Shown in pieces: positions 1-8,646 of a DNA stretch of 64,000 nucleotides. This DNA is from CAVSWT01 sp963782985 (GTDB lineage Bacteria > Bacteroidota > Ignavibacteria > Ignavibacteriales > Ignavibacteriaceae): positions 248,001 through 312,000 of the forward strand of contig CAWALU010000006.1 in assembly GCA_963782985.1 (NCBI GenBank), given 5' to 3'. The notes beneath the pieces were generated by a model, which ran no database searches, was not told where the DNA came from, and saw only the letters and a program-made list of their open reading frames with translations. The position numbers were made by a program, and so were the translations under genes. Each line of letters begins with the position of its first letter. Positions within the stretch are counted from its first letter, which is position 1.

Positions 1-445
1 AACCTGATGCTCCAGAAAGATCATTCTCTATGTCAAAACTAAAAGGCATATAAGTGGGGGCTGCAGCTTGTATCTTAATAGATCCGTCATTACCAAACTT
101 TCCATCATAAGTAGTAGCGGATATATTTAGAATGTCTTGATCATTAGCTGGATAAAACTGATAATACCCGCTTATACGTCCATAATTCTTATTGGCTGGA
201 TAAGACATATATATACCTGGTAAAACCGTTTTACCCATATATTCTGTGGCTTCAAGTTTTATAGCATAAGACCCAGTATAAGCAGATGAAGTTCTTGATA
301 TTGGATGTGATTCCGAAGCATTAAGATTATTCCAATCCTGTGGTGTAAATTCGTCAATCCAGTTTTCAAATCCCGCATTTGGTATTTGAGCATAAAGAAT
401 AGTTGAAATGGAGCAAAGTAGTAATGCCAGTATTACAATTTTCAT
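1..445 (-). CDS. Secreted protein, N-terminal part (gene runs off the window)
   Basis: An open frame starts at ATG 445 and reads off the left edge, giving about 148 residues. It begins with a clear signal peptide (MKIVILALLLCSISTILYAQ) and then reads IPNAGFENWID, followed by a beta-rich region with many Tyr, Ser and Asn. The N-GFE-W opening is common in Bacteroidota extracellular proteins that start with a carbohydrate-binding or PCMD-like beta-sandwich. The C-terminus, where a sorting domain might be, lies outside the window. It sits downstream of the hybrid sensor gene on the same strand, so it could be a target of that regulator; this is inference. No specific function can be given. Confidence 0.75.
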   Translation of the reverse strand, partial: MKIVILALLLCSISTILYAQIPNAGFENWIDEFTPQDWNNLNASESHPISRTSSAYTGSYAIKLEATEYMGKTVLPGIYMSYPANKNYGRISGYYQFYPANDQDILNISATTYDGKFGNDGSIKIQAAAPTYMPFSFDIENDLSGASG

Positions 446-797
446 ATTGTCACCTTGTTTTTTTAATGAATATTTCTATTATTATTTTTTGAAAAAACTT
501 GAAACAAAGTTTTTTTTAAAACAATTCCAATAATCATGTAAATACAAATGTCATAAACATTCCTATGATAATTGAAATTATAATTATCAAACGCGTAACT
601 AATTTTTCCCTCTTCTTTAATCGTTCGGTATTGTAAGTAATAAGTTTTTCTTACTCAATCTTTATTCGTATTAAGATTTCAAAGGGATCAAAAACTATCG
701 TAAAGTTAGAATATTAAAATTGGGTGAGCTATCTGATTTGTTGCAATGTTTTGCTTTTTTGTTGCAAAAGCGGAAAAATAAAATTTTGGCTTATTTT
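446..797. other. Intergenic region with no gene; AT-rich
   Basis: This 352-bp gap separates the end of the hybrid sensor gene from the start of the secreted-protein gene, both on the minus strand. I see no coding frame or RNA gene. Its notable content is a pair of 10-bp direct repeats at 737-767, listed separately. Confidence 0.6.
737..767 (-). promoter_or_regulatory. Direct repeat, candidate operator
   Basis: TTTGTTGCAA occurs at 737-746 and again at 758-767, exactly 21 bp apart (two helical turns). On the minus strand it reads TTGCAACAAA twice, upstream of the secreted-protein gene. Tandem sites at this spacing suit a dimer with two AraC-type domains, such as the neighbouring hybrid regulator. 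The repeat is seen; the regulator assignment is inference. The start codon is about 290 bp away, so a long leader would be needed. Confidence 0.4.
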
Positions 798-3700
798 TTA
801 GCTTTTATTTTTGGTAGAAAATTCGGATGGAAGACAATTAAATTGTTTTGTGAATGCTCTTGTGAATTGTGCAGGACTTGAAAAGCCTATCTCATAAGCA
901 ATTTGTGTTACTGAAAATCTTTTTTCAATAAGTAATTTAGCAGCGTGCTTTAATTTAAATATTCTAATAAATTCGCCTGGCGCCTGACCTGTAATTGCCA
1001 AAATTTTTCTATGAAGCTGTGTACGGCTGACAAATAATTCCTTTGATAATTGCTCCGTATTAAAATTTGTTTTATCAAGATTTTTTTCTATCAAATCCAA
1101 AGCTTTATTAATAAAATCATCGTCTGCCGTAGTTAGTTTTTCTCTTTCGAATAATGGTTCAAGATTTTTGCTGTATTTGTCTCTTAATCTTTTTCTTTGC
1201 TCAAGAAGGTTTTTTATTCTTGTAAACAACTCTTTTGAAACAAATGGTTTTGTTAGATAATCATCCGCACCAATTTCTAATCCTTCAATCTTACTTTCAG
1301 ATGATACTTTGGCTGTAAGAAGAATTACAGGAATATCGCTTGTCTGCCAGTCAGATTTAATCCTTCTGCAAAACTCAAGACCATCCATTGAAGGCATCAT
1401 CACATCGCTGATAATTAAATCAGGAATTATTTCAGCCGCCGAATTAATCCCGTCCATTCCATTCTGTGCTTCAAAAATTAAATATTCATCTTTAAGTAAA
1501 CTCGATAAATATTTTCTAACATCTTCAGAATCATCCACAATTAAAATAGACGGTTTATTATTTGAACTTATAAATCCATTTTGTTTTTCAATATTAATTT
1601 TTGAATGAATGTTTTGCCAAGAATTATCGCTGATCAAATTTTGATTAAAAGGAATGTGTACCGATTTACTTTCTATCTTTTCAGTTTCATTTAGATAATC
1701 ATCCCTCTGCGGTATTTCAATTGTAAATTCAGTGCCAAGTTCCGCATTGCTGTTAACAGAAATTTTCCATTTATGCAAATCAATAAATTCTTTAACCAAA
1801 GCTAAACCGATCCCTGAACCACCAAAAGACCTTTGGGTTGAATCATCCACTTGAAAAAAACGATTAAAAATTTTATCAAGTTTATCTTTAGGAATCCCCA
1901 CCCCGCTATCCGCAATTTTTATTTGAATGGAACTTTCTTTTAATTCACCTTTTACTAAAGGGGAAAAGGAAGGGAGTTCGGTATTTATGGAAATTTTAAT
2001 TTTACCTTCCTGAGGTGTAAACTTAATAGCATTTGAAATTAAGTTATTAATAATTTTTTCAAATTTATCTCTGTCAATCCAAATAATTATTGAATCTAAA
2101 TCGCTTGAAAAATTTAAAGCAATATTTTTTTGAAGTAATATAGATTCAAATGAAGATAAAATACCTTTTAAAATTTCAACTAAATCTCCTTGTTTTGTCT
2201 TTAAAGAAATTGCAGCTTTTTCCAATTGTGAGAGTTCAAGAAGCTGATCAATAAGTTCTTTAAGCTGATCACTATTTCTTTCAATTATTTGAATATTTTC
2301 TGAAAAGTTTCCATTTCCTTTTTCTTTTTTTAATAATTCAAGTGGACCTTTAATTAGCATAAGCGGAGTCCTAAATTCGTGTGAAAGATTGGCAAAAAAT
2401 CTTGATTTTAATTCTTCCAATTCTGATTTCTTTTTTACTTCTAATTCACGAAGCTTCAATTCGTTTCGCAGTTTTGCTCTGTTCATTTCAAATCGTCTTA
2501 TTAATAAAAGCCCGATTACAATTAAGCAAATATAAAATCCATAAGCCCATAATGTTTTCCACCAGGGGGGATTTATTGATATATTTAGAGATGCTATTTT
2601 ATTGCTCCAAACTCCATCGGCATTCGTAGCCTTTACTTTAAAAACATATTTGCCGGGATTAAGATTGGTATAAGTTACAAATCTTCTTGTTCCGCTTTTT
2701 ATCCAGTCTTTATCAAATCCTACCATCATGTAAGCATATTGTATTGATTGGGGTGAGTTATAATCTAGTGATGCAAACTCAAACGAAAAAACATTCTGAT
2801 CGTGAGATAAAATAATTTTATCATTATGTGATATATTTTTTTTAAGCGGAGAATTTTTTCCTGCAATTACAGATTTATTAAATATTTGAAAATCTGTAAT
2901 AACAACTTCCGGTTGAAAATTTGATAACTTAATTTTTTTGGGATCGAAAATAGTTAGACCTTTTGTACTTCCAAATAATAATAAATCATCTAATCTTAAA
3001 GCAGCTTCAGGGTTCATAACTGTACCATTTATTCCATCCTCTTTAGAAAAATTTGTAAATGTTTTTTGGCTAACATTAAAAAATGAAATTCCAGATCCAG
3101 TACCCAGCCATAGATTTCCATCATCATCCTCCAAAATACTATTTACCGAATTATCAGGTAAACCATCATTTATAGTATAAGATTTATTGGTAACATCAAT
3201 ATCATAAAGATTAGAATTGCCATTTTTATTTTTTACAACAAATTTATTTAAGCCGTTGCTTGTACCTACCCATAAAATTACTTCAGAATTATTTGGTCCG
3301 GTAAATTTTTTTGATTCACAAATTGAATAAATATTGTTACTGCTAAGGTTGCTCAAATCTTTCTCGAATTGCAGCCAATGATGAAAAATTCCATCGTTCT
3401 TATCTTCAAATAAATTTAAGCCGCCGCCTTGTGTTCCGAACCATAGCCTGCCAAAGCGGTCTTCTGCAATTGTCCAGATATCACTGTTAGTAATAGATTT
3501 TGGATTATCCGTTTCTGTAATCCATAAATTATAATTGCCTGTTGTAGGATTTATTCTTCCAACTCCCGATCCCCAATATCCAACCCAGATATTATCTTTG
3601 CTATCCTTTAGCAGAGATTTAATAAACAAAACTGTTGTAGTTCCTCTTTTAGGAAATTTTAATAACCAATTTTTTATTTTACCAGACGTAGGGTCAAATT

Positions 3701-5072
3701 GCTTTAGTCCTTGTCCAAAAGTACCAATCCATAAATTATCATTCGTATCTGTGGATAAACTCCAGATATTAAGATTCTTAACTTTAGTGTACTTGTATGA
3801 TGGCTGGGATGGTTTTTTGTAACTTAATTTTTTAATTCCATCATCAAATCCAAACCAAATGTTTCCATCATTTGATTGGGTAATTGCTCTTAGATTTTTT
3901 TTATCTTTAAAAACTTCTAAAAAATTGTGGTAATATTTAGTGAATACAGAATTAAATTTTGAGAGTTTTGATGGGAAGAAACTAACACCGTTTTCTGTAG
4001 CTATCCATATCACGCCTGATTTATCTTTTATAATTTTATTAATTTGATTAGAAATTATACTATGCGGATTGTTCTCATCGTGAACAAAACGATGCCAATT
4101 TCCAGAATTAATATTCATTCTTATAAAGCCGCCGTAAGTATCAATCCAAAGTATTTTTTCATTATCTACTATTTCTTCAATTACAGTACTTGCCCCTGAT
4201 CCAAACTGTAGTTTATCCGGATTCGGAATTTTTATCTTTTTAAATGAATTATTTTTTGAATTATATTGCGTCAACCCTTTAGGAGTTCCGATCCAAAATA
4301 TATTTGGATAAGTTGACGATTTGGAGAGATTATAAATTTGATTATCGCTTAGGCTGTTATTGTTATCAGATTCATAAAAGAATTTTTCAAAACCTTTACC
4401 TGGTTCTTCAGGATTAAATTTGTTTAATCCAAAATAAGTCCCAATTAAAATATTGCCGGAATTGTCTTCGGCAATTGTTCTTACGCTATGATGAGACAAA
4501 CTTGAAATATTTGAAGTGTCTTTATTCCAATAAAGAATTTCTTTTGTTTCAGGATTTAATTTATAAACCCCGCTTCGTCTGGTTGCAATCCATATATTTT
4601 TTTTGCTGTCTTCAAAAATATTTGCAATACCATTTCCGCCTTTAACATTTGTTTTTAATTTCCACTTAATAAAAATTTCTTGGTTAGGATCATATTGATT
4701 CAATATCCCATCTTTTGTACCTATCCAGATATACCCGGAATGATCTTTAAATAATGCCCAAATGCTATTGCTAGAAAGACTGTTTGAATCGGAAGGATCG
4801 TTTCTAAATACTTTAAAGTTATATCCGTCGTAGCGATTCAATCCATCGTCAGTGCCGAACCATATAAATCCTGTTTCATCTTGTATAACTGTATTTACTT
4901 TATTATTGGAAAGCCCGTCTTCCACGGTGAGATGTTTAAATATTATTTGCTGTGAATAATTAAATTCTGTTAATAGAAATAGGATAAATAAACACAATTT
5001 AAAAGTGAGGATTTTTCTGATTAAAAATATCATATTGGATTTAGTAATAACATTCAGAATTAATACTTTCAT
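798..5072 (-). CDS. Hybrid two-component sensor/response regulator (HTCS) with AraC output
   Basis: This 1424-residue membrane regulator joins a periplasmic sensor to a DNA-binding domain in one chain. In order: an N-terminal signal or anchor; two blocks of Reg_prop propeller repeats (to about residue 730) with recurring IWFGT, LWIGT and GLN motifs; a Y_Y_Y domain (about 770-850); one membrane segment (WAYGFYICLIVIGLLLI); a histidine kinase with H-box SHEFRTPL (phospho-acceptor His898) and an HATPase with DSGVGIP and GGSGIGLAL; a receiver with phospho-acceptor Asp1223 (ISDVMMPSMDG); and a C-terminal AraC helix-turn-helix ending in SSPAQFTRAFTKQF. All key residues are present. The family usually senses oligosaccharides and activates nearby polysaccharide-use genes, but no SusC/SusD pair or glycosidase is visible here, so the ligand is unknown. 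A start at Met14 (5033) would give a cleaner signal peptide. Confidence 0.95.
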   Translation of the reverse strand: MKVLILNVITKSNMIFLIRKILTFKLCLFILFLLTEFNYSQQIIFKHLTVEDGLSNNKVNTVIQDETGFIWFGTDDGLNRYDGYNFKVFRNDPSDSNSLSSNSIWALFKDHSGYIWIGTKDGILNQYDPNQEIFIKWKLKTNVKGGNGIANIFEDSKKNIWIATRRSGVYKLNPETKEILYWNKDTSNISSLSHHSVRTIAEDNSGNILIGTYFGLNKFNPEEPGKGFEKFFYESDNNNSLSDNQIYNLSKSSTYPNIFWIGTPKGLTQYNSKNNSFKKIKIPNPDKLQFGSGASTVIEEIVDNEKILWIDTYGGFIRMNINSGNWHRFVHDENNPHSIISNQINKIIKDKSGVIWIATENGVSFFPSKLSKFNSVFTKYYHNFLEVFKDKKNLRAITQSNDGNIWFGFDDGIKKLSYKKPSQPSYKYTKVKNLNIWSLSTDTNDNLWIGTFGQGLKQFDPTSGKIKNWLLKFPKRGTTTVLFIKSLLKDSKDNIWVGYWGSGVGRINPTTGNYNLWITETDNPKSITNSDIWTIAEDRFGRLWFGTQGGGLNLFEDKNDGIFHHWLQFEKDLSNLSSNNIYSICESKKFTGPNNSEVILWVGTSNGLNKFVVKNKNGNSNLYDIDVTNKSYTINDGLPDNSVNSILEDDDGNLWLGTGSGISFFNVSQKTFTNFSKEDGINGTVMNPEAALRLDDLLLFGSTKGLTIFDPKKIKLSNFQPEVVITDFQIFNKSVIAGKNSPLKKNISHNDKIILSHDQNVFSFEFASLDYNSPQSIQYAYMMVGFDKDWIKSGTRRFVTYTNLNPGKYVFKVKATNADGVWSNKIASLNISINPPWWKTLWAYGFYICLIVIGLLLIRRFEMNRAKLRNELKLRELEVKKKSELEELKSRFFANLSHEFRTPLMLIKGPLELLKKEKGNGNFSENIQIIERNSDQLKELIDQLLELSQLEKAAISLKTKQGDLVEILKGILSSFESILLQKNIALNFSSDLDSIIIWIDRDKFEKIINNLISNAIKFTPQEGKIKISINTELPSFSPLVKGELKESSIQIKIADSGVGIPKDKLDKIFNRFFQVDDSTQRSFGGSGIGLALVKEFIDLHKWKISVNSNAELGTEFTIEIPQRDDYLNETEKIESKSVHIPFNQNLISDNSWQNIHSKINIEKQNGFISSNNKPSILIVDDSEDVRKYLSSLLKDEYLIFEAQNGMDGINSAAEIIPDLIISDVMMPSMDGLEFCRRIKSDWQTSDIPVILLTAKVSSESKIEGLEIGADDYLTKPFVSKELFTRIKNLLEQRKRLRDKYSKNLEPLFEREKLTTADDDFINKALDLIEKNLDKTNFNTEQLSKELFVSRTQLHRKILAITGQAPGEFIRIFKLKHAAKLLIEKRFSVTQIAYEIGFSSPAQFTRAFTKQFNCLPSEFSTKNKS

Positions 5073-5310
5073 AAAGATAAATTATAATATTCTTTTAACA
5101 GCACAAATGAAAAAAAATATTTGTAATGTTATTTCGTGAAGTAATGCAGGCGGGCTTAAGCGGGATTTCAATTCTTACAAAGAAAGAAGAAAGAAAATAT
5201 TAAAAAGGCTTCTGTTAATTTTGACCCTGAAAAAATTTAATAATCTCTCTCTTTTTTATTTCTAATTAAATTAAAATTAATTAATAAAAAATCAGGCTGT
5301 TTGATAAAAG

Positions 5311-5787
5311 TCAGTGCCGGTTATTTCTATTTAAAACCTTTCCCCCTTCGCTTCTCTTAAGTGGCTTCCGACTGATCTTATTCTTCCCCAAATCGAGTAA
5401 AAAAATAATCCAAAAGCTATATACCTGAAAAATTGAAGTTACTGTTACCATATAACTGATCAAGTTCATAAATAAAAAACTGTCGAGGACTTGAAAAATA
5501 AATCTTAGAGCTGTGGAAATTGTAATTACCCAGTAGGTAAAAAGTATTAGAGCAGGTTTATATTTTTTGTCCTCTTTGCCGGGCTTTGGAAAAAACCACA
5601 AAGCCACTCCCATAATCATCATCATTACAGATCCAACTAAAATTAAATGCGTATGCGCTGATATTAATGAAGGATGATTGCCGTTAAATAAAACATATTG
5701 GCTAATTGACATATAAACGCCTGTAAGCAAACCAATGAACAAAAATGTTAAGCTGGTTTTTATAAAATAGCGTACGGTTGAAAACAT
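5311..5787 (-). CDS. Small membrane protein like a heme-copper oxidase subunit I fragment
   Basis: About 158 residues with four predicted membrane segments. The motif AHTHL-ILVGSVMMMIMG followed by WFFP resembles the haem-ligand helix of NorB/CcoN-type subunit I proteins. The same pattern appears twice in the larger membrane protein at 6096-7358, so the two are probably related. The open frame extends to an ATG at 5823, but the start chosen is ATG 5787: it lies 4 bases after the stop of the preceding DUF59 gene and has AAGGA nine bases upstream. It is the last gene of the minus-strand cluster. It is far too short to be a complete oxidase; a role as a haem or NO-handling accessory protein is inference. 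Confidence 0.7.
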   Translation of the reverse strand: MFSTVRYFIKTSLTFLFIGLLTGVYMSISQYVLFNGNHPSLISAHTHLILVGSVMMMIMGVALWFFPKPGKEDKKYKPALILFTYWVITISTALRFIFQVLDSFLFMNLISYMVTVTSIFQVYSFWIIFLLDLGKNKISRKPLKRSEGGKVLNRNNRH

Positions 5788-5791
5788 CTTC

Positions 5792-6094
5792 CTACATCCT
5801 TCCCAGCTGTCGTTTCGCTTCATCGCTCATATCTTCGGGGGACCACGGCGGAGACCAAACTAAGTTTACGTTTGCTTCCACGCTTTCATCAATTTGAGTT
5901 AATGCTTCTCTCACCCAATTTGTAATGCTGTTGTGCATCGGGCAGCCCGGCGTAGTCAACGTCATTGTAATCGTAACTTTATTCTCTGAAAATTCTAAAT
6001 TATAAATCAATCCAAGGTCAACAATATTAATTCCTATTTCAGGATCAATCACAGTTTTTAATCTTTCAAATATTTTATCTTCGGTTAAAATCAT
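5792..6094 (-). CDS. DUF59 / MIP18-family metal-sulfur cluster assembly protein
   Basis: This 100-residue protein is a single DUF59 (PaaD/SufT-like) domain. It shows the family's DPEIGINIVDLGLIY motif near residues 17-31 and the TPGCP motif with conserved Cys51. Family members help deliver or mature iron-sulfur clusters in target proteins. The C-terminal WSPPWSPEDMS is typical of the bacterial branch. It lies between two oxidase-like membrane proteins, one base from the upstream gene and four from the downstream start, so it is almost certainly cotranscribed. That context suggests maturing or repairing an Fe-S protein under nitrosative or low-oxygen stress; the target is unknown. Confidence 0.9.
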   Translation of the reverse strand: MILTEDKIFERLKTVIDPEIGINIVDLGLIYNLEFSENKVTITMTLTTPGCPMHNSITNWVREALTQIDESVEANVNLVWSPPWSPEDMSDEAKRQLGRM

Positions 6095-6095
6095 T

Positions 6096-7358
6096 TTATT
6101 TCACCATAATTTTTATCATGTTAAAAACAAAAAGGATTACGCTAATCAGCATCAAAATAAAAAAAACAAGGACTAGAATATATAATTTTAACAGTACAAA
6201 AATAGGAACACCAATAACCGAGGCAACCATCAAATAATAGCCTGCATAAGATATTTTTTCGTTATACATTTCTTTTAAAGTAGGAACTTTTTCCAGTCCC
6301 GCCTTGCTGCTGTATTTATGATACCACGTTAAGAAGGGGAGTATTTTGTACATTTGTCCAACGATCAGCATCGAAATAAATCCAAAGAAAATCAAATAAC
6401 CGAAAGCGAGCGTAATGTTCATTACGTTTGAAAGATCAAAAATTAGAAATGAAAATCCAAACACAGTTGAGATGCCGAAAAATATAAAAGCAGTTTGTGT
6501 AAACTTTAAAGCTGAATCCAGCTTTCTTCTGATTCTTTGTTTAAATATTATATAAACTTGATAAAGGAAAAAAAATATTCCCGCTGCAACAAATACAGCC
6601 GAGATAAAAAATAAAATTGAATTTTTAGAATGGAGTTCATAAAGAAAACCAAATAGTCCAAAGTTGATTAAACCAAATGCCCACTTGCCGCTGGTGGTTG
6701 AAAAATTATGAGACAGCGTAAACATAGGAACAAGTTTAAATGTTACTCCCATAATTACCATAGCCGCCCAACCAACAACTGCAACAATTAAATGATAGCT
6801 TATATAATCTAAATGATTTCCTTTGATGTAAGGATAGCCGAGGTTTATAGCGAGCAGAAGCCCGGCTGCGCCTGTTGTTAGAAGATAAAATAATGAGGCA
6901 GTTAAATATGACGCGGTTAGATTCCACTCTTTAACTCTTGTAAGCGTGGCAATTATATTTACTAAAAAAATTATTACGGCAAGATTTATTAACGAAGCGC
7001 CGATAGTTAAAGGAAGATCAATTGTAAAAAACCAAAAGCTGTAAGTCAGCGTAAGAACGCCGAAAGAGAAAATCCAAAATTGTATTTCAGCAAGAGTTTC
7101 GCTAAAAAGTTTTACTTGAAGAACCACAGGAATAAGCTGAAACAACGCTCCAAAAATTGTCATCGTTATCCAGCCGAGAGTTGCAATGTGAGTAATTGAT
7201 AAAAGCTTCGGTTGAAAATGATGACCGGAGAAAGTTTCAAAATTAAAGGTTAGAAGTATATTTAAAAGTAGAAAAGAAAAAACTGCCGCGCCAAAATATT
7301 TTAATACTATTCTAAACGGCGGCGCATAAGCAGTGGAGACTAAGCTGGTTTGATTCAT
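6096..7358 (-). CDS. Polytopic membrane protein, NnrS/heme-copper oxidase subunit I-like
   Basis: A 420-residue protein with about 12 hydrophobic segments. A motif is repeated internally: HIATLGW with a following MTIFG and LIP (His57 to Pro77), and HLIVAVVGW with a following MVIMG and LVP (His189 to Pro211). This looks like duplication of a haem-binding helix of the oxidase/NorB type; another His lies in FTLSH (217). Such proteins occur in clusters with DUF2249 and Crp/Fnr regulators and are often called NnrS-like or cbb3 subunit I-like. It overlaps the upstream DUF2249 gene by four bases (ATGA), implying translational coupling. The catalytic metal centre of a true oxidase cannot be demonstrated; haem binding and an NO link are inferred. 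Confidence 0.75.
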   Translation of the reverse strand: MNQTSLVSTAYAPPFRIVLKYFGAAVFSFLLLNILLTFNFETFSGHHFQPKLLSITHIATLGWITMTIFGALFQLIPVVLQVKLFSETLAEIQFWIFSFGVLTLTYSFWFFTIDLPLTIGASLINLAVIIFLVNIIATLTRVKEWNLTASYLTASLFYLLTTGAAGLLLAINLGYPYIKGNHLDYISYHLIVAVVGWAAMVIMGVTFKLVPMFTLSHNFSTTSGKWAFGLINFGLFGFLYELHSKNSILFFISAVFVAAGIFFFLYQVYIIFKQRIRRKLDSALKFTQTAFIFFGISTVFGFSFLIFDLSNVMNITLAFGYLIFFGFISMLIVGQMYKILPFLTWYHKYSSKAGLEKVPTLKEMYNEKISYAGYYLMVASVIGVPIFVLLKLYILVLVFFILMLISVILFVFNMIKIMVK

Positions 7359-8236
7359 TGCCGCTGTTTTTTTGAGATCAAAATTTTATAATTATCTTCG
7401 TCAAGTTTTTTGCACACAGCACGGTAGCCTCTTTCTTCAAGTATGGGATAAAGAAGAACCGGTTCGCGGTGATGATAAACAAGCATAACGGATTTTTCGT
7501 CAATGCGGTTAAGACTTTCAAGTATCTTCATCATTGGCTCAGGCGGCTGCAGTTCGTGAACATCAATCTCTATAATATTTTCAAAATCGTGTTCATTCAA
7601 TTCTGTATTTATTTTGGCTGCCAATTTTTCTTCTGAATCTTTTACGGAATTCTCCAAAATATTTTCATCTCCGTTTTCTTTATAAAAATATATTTTAAAA
7701 AGCTCGTCTGATTTTTCCATCCAATGTAAAAATCCTTTTTTAGCAAGTAAAGAATAAAGCGGAATTGGTTCGAAAGAATTAATAATTAAAAGCGCTTCGC
7801 CAATTTTTAATTCTTTAATTTTAGATAAAATATTTTGTAGTGGATCTTTGCCTGAATCAAGAATTGGGCGTACATCAAATGTAATAATTTTTTCTTTGTT
7901 TAAAGGCTTTAAAAATACCGGTTTTTCTTTCTTTAACTTTTCCAAATTTTTTCCTTCAGCTTTTGAATCTTCATTACATAAGCTTGAACCTACCTTCGCA
8001 AAGCCTTCGGCAAGCAGGCTTGCACTTGAACTTGCACTATTCAATTCCGTTAAAAGATTTTCTAAATCAACTCCGGCAATTGAAGCCGCCTGTTCAACTG
8101 TAACTCTTCCGGCCAAAGCTTTTCTTAATAGTTTATTTTCCAGCTTGCTGAAATGAGGACTTGCTTTTAGCAACACCTCTAAGGAACCTGGGTATTCCTT
8201 TAGCAGCTTTGATATTTTTATATCTTTTGTAATCAT
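7355..8236 (-). CDS. DUF1858-like N-terminus plus two DUF2249 domains
   Basis: 293 residues in three parts. Residues 1-65 resemble DUF1858/DUF542-type domains (ISKLLKEYP, then a small helical region). About 113-187 is a first DUF2249 domain (TFDVRPILDSGKDPL, then EPIPLYSLL). About 220-290 is a second (EIDVHELQPPEPM, then EPVLLYPILEERGY). The hinge between the N-terminus and the first domain is Lys/Glu-rich. DUF2249 is a small TusA-like fold found beside hemerythrin-type and NO-metabolism genes. It overlaps the next gene by four bases. The exact biochemical role is unknown. Confidence 0.85.
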   Translation of the reverse strand: MITKDIKISKLLKEYPGSLEVLLKASPHFSKLENKLLRKALAGRVTVEQAASIAGVDLENLLTELNSASSSASLLAEGFAKVGSSLCNEDSKAEGKNLEKLKKEKPVFLKPLNKEKIITFDVRPILDSGKDPLQNILSKIKELKIGEALLIINSFEPIPLYSLLAKKGFLHWMEKSDELFKIYFYKENGDENILENSVKDSEEKLAAKINTELNEHDFENIIEIDVHELQPPEPMMKILESLNRIDEKSVMLVYHHREPVLLYPILEERGYRAVCKKLDEDNYKILISKKQRQ

Positions 8237-8282
8237 AACGAAATAATAATTGCAGCACTTATTAGTAATCTATGCTGCGAAT

Positions 8283-8516
8283 TTACTTTTTAGAAATATT
8301 TACGCGCCAAACTTCGGGACCCTTTTCAACATAATTCCATTCAAACTTATTTTTTCTTTCCGCTTCAAATTGATAGTAAAGCGGCATAGGGTCGTGATCA
8401 TTTACTAACTGAAATGTTTCGCCTTCTTTCAAAGCGTCAAAAGTTAAAAAAATTGTTGGATGCTTTTCTCTTGGGATAATAGGTCTTACGTCAAGCTGTT
8501 TTATTTCTGATGGCAT
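8283..8516 (-). CDS. Single-domain DUF2249 protein
   Basis: 77 residues forming one DUF2249 domain: QLDVRPIIPREKHPTIF at the start, DHDPMPLYYQFEAER in the middle and a final EVWRVNISKK. It resembles each DUF2249 repeat of the adjacent protein at 7355-8236, so the two probably share ancestry by duplication. It is the first gene of the minus-strand cluster, and its promoter region is shared with the divergent Crp/Fnr gene. The start ATG at 8516 has AGGAGC a few bases upstream. Its function is unknown; context suggests induction under nitrosative or anaerobic stress. Confidence 0.88.
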   Translation of the reverse strand: MPSEIKQLDVRPIIPREKHPTIFLTFDALKEGETFQLVNDHDPMPLYYQFEAERKNKFEWNYVEKGPEVWRVNISKK

Positions 8517-8574
8517 AATAGCTCCTTTGTTAAAAAATATAATTCAAAAATAAATCTCAAGAAATTTTATTTCA

Positions 8575-8588
8575 TTGACTTAAGTCAG
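8575..8588. promoter_or_regulatory. Candidate Fnr/Dnr-type operator in a divergent promoter
   Basis: TTGAC-TTAA-GTCAG contains a perfect 12-bp palindrome, TGACTTAAGTCA (8576-8587). It matches the general Dnr/NnrR/Fnr pattern TTGAY-N4-RTCAA except at the last base. It lies 59 bp from the DUF2249 start and 59 bp from the Crp/Fnr start, midway between the divergent genes. The adjacent regulator has the matching recognition helix. Binding is inference. Confidence 0.6.
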
Positions 8589-8646
8589 TTTTATAAATAA
8601 TTAATAAATAACATTATAAATACTTAACTTTGAAAAAAAAATTAAA

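Noticed and set aside
1309..1608. 99-codon open frame on the plus strand
   Set aside because: Lies antisense inside the receiver region of the hybrid regulator; composition follows the real gene.
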